Shown: positions 1-4,759 of the stretch, in pieces
How the letters are laid out: the number at the start of each line of letters is the position of its first letter
How positions within the stretch are numbered: the stretch's first letter is position 1
NCBI GenBank assembly: GCA_036009005.1
Contig: DASYMP010000190.1
Location: 1 to 5,634 of the forward strand
Origin: JACVRW01 sp036009005
GTDB taxonomy: Bacteria; Actinomycetota; Thermoleophilia; Solirubrobacterales; Thermoleophilaceae
Reading direction: 5' to 3'
DNA: 5,634 nt
Program-made: the position numbers and the translations under genes
Notes under the pieces: generated by a model
The model's database searches: none
The model's input: only the letters and a program-made list of their open reading frames with translations
What the model was told of the DNA's origin: nothing

Positions 1-79
1 CGAGGCTGTCCTGCGTCTGCCCGGCGGCGCTACCCGCCTCCTCGAGGCTCTTCACCTGCGCGAGCAACGATCCGATCAT
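1..79 (-). CDS. 5' end of an unidentified protein gene, cut by the left edge
   Basis: An open frame starts with ATG at 79-77 and runs off the window after 26 codons. The visible N-terminus begins MIGSLLAQVKSLEEAG and continues with Ala, Gly, Gln and Ser residues. Nearly every third codon position is G or C, as in the confirmed genes here, and a GGAGGG ribosome binding site lies 3 nt upstream of the ATG. An earlier ATG at 90-88 hits a stop after four codons, so 79 is the natural start. There is no signal peptide or clear membrane segment; the start looks helical and charged. I do not recognise the family, and too little is visible to assign a function. The gene diverges from the PucR-type regulator, a common arrangement for a regulator and its target, but that link is inference only. 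Confidence 0.6.
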   Translation of the reverse strand, partial: MIGSLLAQVKSLEEAGSAAGQTQDSL

Positions 80-82
80 GTG

Positions 83-88
83 CCCTCC
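83..88 (-). promoter_or_regulatory. Ribosome binding site of the left-edge gene
   Basis: Read on the minus strand this is GGAGGG, a strong Shine-Dalgarno match, 3 nt before the ATG at 79-77. The spacing is short if the whole hexamer pairs and about 4 nt if only GGAGG does. It is the main support for calling a real gene at the left edge. Confidence 0.55.
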
Positions 89-237
89 ATGGATAGCCGG
101 CGGACTTCCCCGTGGCGACGCTATCCTCGCCCAGCGCGTTCGCGCAACGTATGGTGCGCACATCGTTCACGTTCGACGAGTGTCACTGCGGCACATATGG
201 AGCCTGCCTGGCCACGGTTACCATTGCCGCCTGAGAC

Positions 238-244
238 GAGGAGG
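238..244 (+). promoter_or_regulatory. Ribosome binding site that fixes the TTG start of the PucR-type regulator
   Basis: GAGGAGG lies 6 nt upstream of TTG at 251-253, an ideal sequence and spacing. No comparable site precedes the upstream in-frame GTG at 80 or ATG at 89. This decides the start in favour of TTG 251. Confidence 0.75.
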
Positions 245-250
245 ACTCGC

Positions 251-2002
251 TTGACGGTCTCACCGGTTGCTGGCGGCGGCGACGCCCTTGGCCGCGTGCA
301 GCGCGAGAACGAGACGCTCTATGCGGTCATAAAGACGGTCTCGTCGTCGCTGGACCTCGCGCGGGTGCTCGACGGCATCCTCGAGATCGCGACCGACGCG
401 ACGGACTGCCACGCCGCCTTCATCTACTTCGTCGAGGACCAGCGGCTCGTGCTGCGCGCGGCATCGCCGCGCTACTCACATCTCGTCGGCGCGCTCGCGT
501 GGAGCGTCGACGAGGGGCTCAACGGCTGGGTCGCGCGCACGAAGACCCCTGAGTTCATCCGCGACAACGCGATGGACGACCCGCGCATGAAGTACGTCCC
601 GGAGCTCGAGGAGGAGCACTTCCAGTCGATGGTCGCCGTGCCGGTGCTCGCGCGTGACGGCGACGTCCTGGGTGTGGTCGTTCTCCATACGCAGGCCCCG
701 CGCGAGTTCGACGACGGGGTGCTCAACTTCCTCGTCCACACGGCCTCGCTGGTGGCGGGCGCGATCGAGAACGCGAAGCTGTACGAGGGCACGCGGCGGC
801 GAGTGGAGGCGCTCACCACCCTCACGCAGTTGAGCCAGGCGCTCGCCGCGGTGACGCTGCGCGAGGACCTCTATGACGCCGTCACGCGCGGGGCGCGCCA
901 GCTGCTCGGTGCGGAGGCCTGCCAGATCTGGCGGATCGATCCCGACGCGGACGAGCTGAACCTCGTGGGCTCGGACCCGCCCGACAGCGCGGCGAAGCCC
1001 GCTCGTGCCGACCAGCTGATGGCGCTGATGCGCGGCGGGCGGAGCGGGGCGGTGGACGACCACCTGCTGATAGCTCCGCTTGCGGCGGGCGACGAGCAGC
1101 TCGGGCTGCTCTGCTGCATCGCTCAGGAACGGGCCTTTGACGACGAGGACGCGGGGCTGCTGCGCGCCGTGGCTCACCAGACCGCGGTGGGCCTGAAGAA
1201 GGCCGAGCTGATCGAGCGGCTCACGGCCGAGAACATCGTGAAGGACATGTTCGAGGCGCTGGCCGCGGGGTCGGTGGACGCCGCCGAGGCGAAGGCATCG
1301 GAGGCGCGCTGCGACCTCAGCCGGCCGCATGTGTTCGTGCACGCTGTGCGCGCACCCTCGACCGGCGACGACGGTCCGGGCTGGCCCGAGCTGGCCGCGC
1401 GCTTCGAGGGGCGCCTGCGGCGCCTCTACCCCCGCGCGTTCTTCGACTCGCGCCACGATTGGGTGCGCGCCATCGCGCCGCTCCCCACGGCGGGGGCCGC
1501 CGCGGTGGAGCGCGTGCGCCAGGCGTGCGAGGAGCTTGCGCGCGAAGAGGGCGTGATCGTGGGCCTGAGCGACGTGGACCGCGGCCCCGCTAGCGCGCGG
1601 CGGCGCATGCGCGAGGCCGCCGACGCCGCCCGCATCGGGCGGGCGCTCGTGGCGGAAGGCGGCGCCGTGTCGTACGAGGGGCTCGGCGCCTACAAGTACC
1701 TGGTCCACCTCGAGCTGGACGAGGCGCCACACGACCGCTACCGGCAATCAGTGGAGGAGCTGATCGAGTACGACCGCCGGCGCGGCGCGCGGCTGGTCGA
1801 GACGCTCGAGCGCTTCCTCGCCGACCGAGGCAGCGTCGCGGCGAGCGCCCGCGCGCTCTACATCCATCCGAACACGGTGCGTCAGCGGCTCGAGCGGATC
1901 GAGCGCGTTACCGGGCTCGACCTGGGCACGGAGGATCTGCTCTCGCTCGAGCTGGCGCTCAAGCTGGCCCGCCTCCACGACGTCCGCGGGGGCCGGGACT
2001 AG
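251..2002 (+). CDS. GAF-GAF-PucR family transcriptional regulator
   Basis: This is a cytoplasmic one-component regulator of 583 residues, reading from TTG 251. Residues about 30-178 form a GAF domain with the typical EGLNGWVAR segment (88-96) and a PVLARDGDVLGVVVLH-type strand pair. Residues about 185-318 form a second, more divergent GAF domain. Residues about 333-475 fit the degenerate GGDEF-like middle domain of PucR/CdaR proteins, ending in YEGLGAYKYL. The C-terminal helix-turn-helix is clear: GSVAASARAL (527-536), then HPNTVRQRLERI (539-550), the PucR-family signature. Family members activate or repress catabolic genes in response to small molecules bound by the N-terminal domains; the ligand cannot be told from sequence. 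Divergent transcription from the left-edge gene makes that gene a possible target. The last 44 nt overlap the end of the minus-strand membrane protein gene. Family assignment is secure; the role is open. Confidence 0.93.
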   Translation: MTVSPVAGGGDALGRVQRENETLYAVIKTVSSSLDLARVLDGILEIATDATDCHAAFIYFVEDQRLVLRAASPRYSHLVGALAWSVDEGLNGWVARTKTPEFIRDNAMDDPRMKYVPELEEEHFQSMVAVPVLARDGDVLGVVVLHTQAPREFDDGVLNFLVHTASLVAGAIENAKLYEGTRRRVEALTTLTQLSQALAAVTLREDLYDAVTRGARQLLGAEACQIWRIDPDADELNLVGSDPPDSAAKPARADQLMALMRGGRSGAVDDHLLIAPLAAGDEQLGLLCCIAQERAFDDEDAGLLRAVAHQTAVGLKKAELIERLTAENIVKDMFEALAAGSVDAAEAKASEARCDLSRPHVFVHAVRAPSTGDDGPGWPELAARFEGRLRRLYPRAFFDSRHDWVRAIAPLPTAGAAAVERVRQACEELAREEGVIVGLSDVDRGPASARRRMREAADAARIGRALVAEGGAVSYEGLGAYKYLVHLELDEAPHDRYRQSVEELIEYDRRRGARLVETLERFLADRGSVAASARALYIHPNTVRQRLERIERVTGLDLGTEDLLSLELALKLARLHDVRGGRD

Positions 2003-2234
2003 CCGCATGAGCCTCCTGCTTGCGGCGGTGCCTGCGCGCCGCGATCCAGACGCGGAAGACGAGGTACCCGATCACGTGCGTGAGCAGCACGAACAGGAAC
2101 CACCACGCCTTGATCTGGAAGTCGACAGGCTCGTCCTTGACGTCAACCCAGACCAGATAGAGCGCGACGACGAGCAGCCCGACCATGACGAGGGGCGTGC
2201 TCTGGGTGATTACGAAAACGATCAAGGCGGCCAC
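1959..2234 (-). CDS. Small two-helix membrane protein of unknown function
   Basis: From GTG at 2234-2232 the protein has 91 residues. Two hydrophobic segments are visible: about 3-30, including VMVGLLVVALYLVWVDV, and about 44-65, including WWFLFVLLTHVIGYLVF. A short polar link, KDEPVDFQ, separates them. A basic stretch, AARRHRRKQ, follows the second helix and should lie in the cytoplasm, ahead of a Gly/Arg/Pro tail. The third-position G/C bias holds through the helices and weakens in the tail, which overlaps the regulator's 3' end. The start is uncertain: GGTAGGG at 2240-2234 overlaps the GTG but sits 8 nt before TTG at 2225-2223, which may be the true start (88 residues). The two-helix layout with a Trp pair and basic exit loosely recalls PLDc_N-type small proteins, but I cannot assign a family. 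The opposite strand reads as a highly charged peptide, as expected of a shadow. Confidence 0.72.
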   Translation of the reverse strand: MAALIVFVITQSTPLVMVGLLVVALYLVWVDVKDEPVDFQIKAWWFLFVLLTHVIGYLVFRVWIAARRHRRKQEAHAASPGPRGRRGGGPA

Positions 2235-2254
2235 CCTACCGCCGGACCTTCCGC

Positions 2255-2899
2255 ATGACCATCCGCGCGAAGCTCTATGTGGCGATCCTGCTCACGGTGA
2301 TCGGGCCGGTCATCAGCATCGCGGTGGCGCTGCACGGGATGGGCCGGCTCGGCGAGCGCTTCGACGAGGTCCAGAACCGCTCCGACCGGCGCGCACTTGC
2401 GCTCGACCTGAAGTTCGACGTGACGGACTTCAACGGCTGGCAGACCGCCTACGGCTATGACGACGGGGCCTCGCGGCCGCGCTTCGAGCGCTCCGTGCGG
2501 CAGTTCCGGATCGACCTGGGCGCCGCACGCAACGCGCTGACGGACAGGCGCGAGACGACCCTGCTCGACGCCATCCGCGCGCGCTTCGGGGAGTTCATGG
2601 AGCTAGACGACAAGGCGTTCGCCGCCCTGAGGCGCGGCGACGACGCGACCGTGAAGCGGATCTTCCTCGGGCCCGAGCTGCGGCTGTTCGACGAGATGGC
2701 GAGCCGCGCCGACGAGCTCGAGCGCTACGAGGCCCGTGGCGCGACGGCCACCGAGCGCGCGTTCGACACGGCGCGTGAGGACTCGCGGCGAGGGCTGATC
2801 GCCGTGGCGCTCGGAGCGGCGCTCGTGATCGTCCTGCTGCTGGTCACGGCGGCGGACATCGCGCGCATGGCGATCGAGAGCCAGCGCGTGCGCGAATGA
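2255..2899 (+). CDS. Membrane-anchored four-helix-bundle sensor protein without an output domain
   Basis: The 214-residue protein has the layout of the input half of a chemoreceptor or sensor kinase. A short basic N-terminus (MTIRAK) leads into a membrane helix at about 7-27. An extracytoplasmic, mostly helical and charged region of about 150 residues follows, and a second membrane helix at about 180-201. This resembles 4HB_MCP-type ligand-binding domains; the segment NGWQTAY (60-66) is, as I recall, typical of such domains in actinobacterial receptors. The protein ends about 13 residues after the second helix, so no HAMP, methyl-accepting, kinase or GGDEF domain is present. The stop codon overlaps the antiporter start in ATGA, so the two are probably co-translated. 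No Shine-Dalgarno precedes ATG 2255, although the N-terminus fits this start well. It may signal by contact with a membrane partner, possibly the antiporter; that is inference. Confidence 0.85.
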   Translation: MTIRAKLYVAILLTVIGPVISIAVALHGMGRLGERFDEVQNRSDRRALALDLKFDVTDFNGWQTAYGYDDGASRPRFERSVRQFRIDLGAARNALTDRRETTLLDAIRARFGEFMELDDKAFAALRRGDDATVKRIFLGPELRLFDEMASRADELERYEARGATATERAFDTAREDSRRGLIAVALGAALVIVLLLVTAADIARMAIESQRVRE

Positions 2900-4119
2900 C
2901 GGACGACATCCTCCTGACGCTCAGCCTGATGCTGATGGGCGCGCTCTTGGCGCGCTTCGTAGCGTCGCTGCTGCACATCCCGGAGATCCTGCTGCTGGTG
3001 GCCGTCGGCGCGCTGTTCGGGCCGTCCGCGCTCGACGTCGTCGACGTGCCCTTCGATTCGCTCGGCGCGCAGCTCATGTTCACGCTGGGCGTGTCGCTGA
3101 TCCTGTTCTACGGCGGGCTGAGCCTGTCACTGCCGGTGCTGCGGCGAGTCTGGCTGTCGCTGACGCTGCTCGCGGTCCCCGGGGTCGTGCTCACCGCCGC
3201 GATCGTGGGGGTCACCGCCCACTTCGCGTTCGATCTTCCCTGGGATGTCGCGCTGCTGGTGGGCGCGGTGCTGTCGCCCACGGATCCGGCGATCCTGATC
3301 CCGCTGTTCGTGCGCTCGCGCGTACAGGCGAAGCTCGCGCAGACGATCGTCGCCGAGTCGGCGTTCAACGACCCGACCGGCGCAGCCCTTGCGCTGACGC
3401 TCGCCGGGGTAGTGCTCACCGGGAGCAACTCGGTGGCGGGGCCGTCCGGAGAGTTCCTCGTGGATCTCGGGATCAGCACGGTCATCGGGATCGTCGCGGG
3501 CGTGGTGCTCGCGGCGGCGATCTCGAGCGACCGCTCCGGCATCTGGCGCGAGAGCGCCGCGATCGCGGTGCTCGCCGTGGTCACGATCAGCTTCTTCTCG
3601 CTCGACACCGCCGGCGGCAGCGGCTACCTCGGGTCGTTCCTCGCCGGGCTGATCGTCGGCAACTCCCACCATCTCGGGCTATCCGAGACGGAGCCGCACG
3701 AGCAGGACGTGAAGCAGTTCGCCTTCAACCTCGCGGACATCGTGACGCTGATCGTGTTCGTGGTGCTCGGCGCGAACATCCCCTTCGCCGAGCTCGGCGA
3801 CAACCTGCTGCCCGCGCTCGCCGTACTGGCCACGCTGATGCTGGTGGCGCGCCCGATCGTCATCCTCCTGTGCGCGATGCCGGACCGCGGCGCCCGCTGG
3901 ACCCGCCAGGAGCTCGCGTTCCTGTGCTGGACGCGCGAGACGGGCGTCGTGCCCGCCGCGCTGGTGGGCGTGCTGGCCGGCCTCGGAATACCGCACGGCG
4001 ACGTCTTCGCCTCGGTCGTGGCCCTGGCGATCGTGCTGACCCTCCTGCTGCAGGCTCTGCCCGCGGGCTGGCTGGCGGGCCGGCTCGGGCTGCTGGAGCC
4101 GGATCGCGAGCCCGCGTGA
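2896..4119 (+). CDS. CPA1-type Na+(K+)/H+ antiporter (NhaP-like)
   Basis: This 407-residue polytopic membrane protein of about 12 helices matches the Na_H_Exchanger fold. It exchanges Na+ or K+ for H+ across the cytoplasmic membrane, serving pH and salt homeostasis. Hallmarks are visible in order: FYGGLSLS from residue 71, LSPTDPA (126-132), the ion-binding segment ESAFNDPTG (154-162) whose Asn158-Asp159 pair is the electroneutral CPA1 signature, and a C-terminal RETGVVPAAL (347-356) in place of the usual RGAVP-type helix. The protein ends at the last membrane helix, so it lacks the RCK/TrkA-C or CBS regulatory tails that some relatives carry. Its ATG overlaps the stop of the upstream sensor by 4 nt and has no strong ribosome binding site, which implies translational coupling. 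Cation preference cannot be read from sequence. Confidence 0.95.
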   Translation: MTDDILLTLSLMLMGALLARFVASLLHIPEILLLVAVGALFGPSALDVVDVPFDSLGAQLMFTLGVSLILFYGGLSLSLPVLRRVWLSLTLLAVPGVVLTAAIVGVTAHFAFDLPWDVALLVGAVLSPTDPAILIPLFVRSRVQAKLAQTIVAESAFNDPTGAALALTLAGVVLTGSNSVAGPSGEFLVDLGISTVIGIVAGVVLAAAISSDRSGIWRESAAIAVLAVVTISFFSLDTAGGSGYLGSFLAGLIVGNSHHLGLSETEPHEQDVKQFAFNLADIVTLIVFVVLGANIPFAELGDNLLPALAVLATLMLVARPIVILLCAMPDRGARWTRQELAFLCWTRETGVVPAALVGVLAGLGIPHGDVFASVVALAIVLTLLLQALPAGWLAGRLGLLEPDREPA

Positions 4120-4122
4120 GGT

Positions 4123-4169
4123 GGGTGCCGCAGTTTTTACTGACCCCATCAGAAGAACCTGCGGCACCC
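4123..4169. repeat. Inverted repeat (11-bp perfect stem) between the antiporter and acetyltransferase genes
   Basis: GGGTGCCGCAG at 4123-4133 pairs perfectly with CTGCGGCACCC at 4159-4169, leaving a 25-nt loop. The loop opens with five T residues and holds a smaller inverted repeat, CTGA (4140-4143) and TCAG (4149-4152), around CCCCA. The element begins 3 nt after the antiporter stop. No T-tract follows the stem on either strand, so it is not a standard intrinsic terminator. It could be an intercistronic stabilising hairpin, a translation-control element for the downstream gene, or a copy of a dispersed palindromic repeat. The pairing is read directly from the sequence; the role is not known. 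Confidence 0.8.
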
Positions 4170-4180
4170 CTGGGGTGAGG
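4165..4180 (+). promoter_or_regulatory. Ribosome binding region of the acetyltransferase gene with possible self-occlusion
   Basis: GGGGTGAGG (4172-4180) is the only purine-rich site before the ATG at 4183. The GAGG part is just 2 nt from that ATG but 8 nt from an in-frame GTG at 4189, so either start could be used. CACC at 4165-4168 can pair with GGTG at 4174-4177, and ACCCCA at 4143-4148, in the loop of the upstream hairpin, is perfectly complementary to TGGGGT at 4171-4176. Both pairings would cover the binding site. Whether they form in vivo is unknown. Confidence 0.4.
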
Positions 4181-4182
4181 CC

Positions 4183-4689
4183 ATGTCGGTGCCGGTAGTT
4201 CGAGGCGACCGGGTCACGCTCCGGCCGATCGCGGACGGCGACCTCGACGGCCTCGCCGCCATCATCCGCGAGCCCGGAGTGGCCGAGTGGTGGGGCGAGT
4301 CGGACGAGCCCGAGCGGCTCCGCGAGAACCTGCGCATGGATGGCGACGCCTGGGCGATCGAGGTCGACGGCGAGCTGGCCGGCTGGCTCGGCTTCACCGA
4401 GGAGACCGAGCCGGAGTACCGCTCGGTCGGCTTTGACATCAGCCTGTCCGCGCGCTTCCAGGGCCAGGGGCTCGGCCCCGACGCGCTGCGTGCCGCGATC
4501 CGCTGGTTCGCGAGCGAGCGCGGCCACCACCGCTTCACGATCGACCCGTCAGTGCAAAACGTACGCGCCATCGGCGCGTACACGAAGGTCGGGTTCAGGC
4601 CCGTGGGCGTGATGCGCCGCGCCGAGCTGCGCGACGGCGAGTGGACCGACGCCCTGCTGATGGACCTGCTGATCGAAGAGCTGGCCTAG
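4183..4689 (+). CDS. GNAT family N-acetyltransferase, AAC(6')-like
   Basis: A soluble acetyl-CoA-dependent acetyltransferase of 168 residues, the full length of a single GNAT domain. VTLRPI near the N-terminus is the typical first strand; the acetyl-CoA pyrophosphate loop is QGQGLG (93-98); the last part of the fold shows DPSVQNVRAIGAY (121-133) followed by KVGF, where Asn126 and Tyr133 take the usual cofactor and catalytic-acid positions. The EWWGE segment (35-39) together with the DPSxxNxRAI pattern resembles AAC(6')-I aminoglycoside acetyltransferases, but the same features occur in siderophore-type and RimJ/RimL-like relatives, so the substrate is open. The gene follows the antiporter by 63 nt on the same strand and may share its transcript. 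The start is ATG 4183, with GTG 4189 as an alternative. The stop TAG touches the next hairpin. Confidence 0.9.
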   Translation: MSVPVVRGDRVTLRPIADGDLDGLAAIIREPGVAEWWGESDEPERLRENLRMDGDAWAIEVDGELAGWLGFTEETEPEYRSVGFDISLSARFQGQGLGPDALRAAIRWFASERGHHRFTIDPSVQNVRAIGAYTKVGFRPVGVMRRAELRDGEWTDALLMDLLIEELA

Positions 4690-4731
4690 TGGGGCATAAA
4701 TCAGGCGCATACGGTCAGATTTATGCCCCAC
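4689..4731. terminator. Hairpin between convergent genes, candidate bidirectional terminator
   Basis: GTGGGGCATAAATC (4689-4702) and GATTTATGCCCCAC (4718-4731) form a perfect 14-bp stem with a 15-nt loop. Past one A-A mismatch, three more pairs (4704-4706 with 4714-4716, one of them G-T) can form. The first base is the last base of the acetyltransferase stop codon, and the glutamine synthetase stop lies 28 nt beyond the right arm. Position between two convergent genes fits a shared terminator. Neither strand shows a following T-tract, so it departs from the classic form. The AT-rich inner stem stands out in this GC-rich setting. A dispersed extragenic palindrome is the main alternative. Confidence 0.65.
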
Positions 4732-4759
4732 CTCGAGGGGTGACCGGCGGAGGAGGGCC

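Larger units (their letters stand above)
80..250. other. Divergent intergenic region between the left-edge gene and the PucR-type regulator
   Basis: This 171-nt stretch must hold both divergent promoters. The regulator's frame stays open through it, but the translated peptide is rich in Arg, Ser and Pro and unlike GAF-PucR N-termini, so I read it as non-coding. A perfect 8-bp palindrome GTGCGCAC sits at 154-161, flanked by AACG (146-149) and CGTT (164-167); the flanks are off-centre by 2 nt, so the larger dyad is imperfect. On the minus strand a weak promoter-like pair, TTGCGC (147-142) and TAGCGT (123-118) with an 18-nt spacer, lies about 38 nt before the left-edge start. No convincing plus-strand -35/-10 pair was found. 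An operator here is possible but unproven. Confidence 0.35.

Noticed and set aside
196..224. TATGGA and TACCAT as -10 boxes for the regulator
   Set aside because: Neither has a recognisable -35 partner at 16-18 nt, so a promoter call is not supported.
476..1747. Long minus-strand open frame (423 codons) opposite the PucR-type regulator
   Set aside because: It reads as His/Arg/Val/Glu-rich sequence with no domain pattern, as expected for the antisense of a high-GC gene, while the plus strand shows clear GAF and PucR motifs.
2007..2258. Plus-strand open frame opposite the small membrane protein gene
   Set aside because: Its product is almost entirely charged and lacks any motif, the usual mirror of hydrophobic helices; the minus strand has two convincing membrane segments and better codon bias.
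2880..2899. Sensor gene truncated by a frameshift from a longer receptor
   Set aside because: The antiporter start overlaps the stop directly and no HAMP-like or signalling remnant is seen in any frame, so there is no sign of a lost downstream part at this site.
4134..4138. TTTTT after the left arm of the first hairpin as an intrinsic terminator for the antiporter
   Set aside because: The T run lies in the loop, not after a completed stem, and no other GC-rich hairpin ends directly before it.
3679..4530. Minus-strand open frame spanning the antiporter end, the spacer and the acetyltransferase
   Set aside because: It crosses two well-supported genes and a hairpin spacer, has no recognisable domain and is rich in Arg, His and Gln as antisense shadows are.
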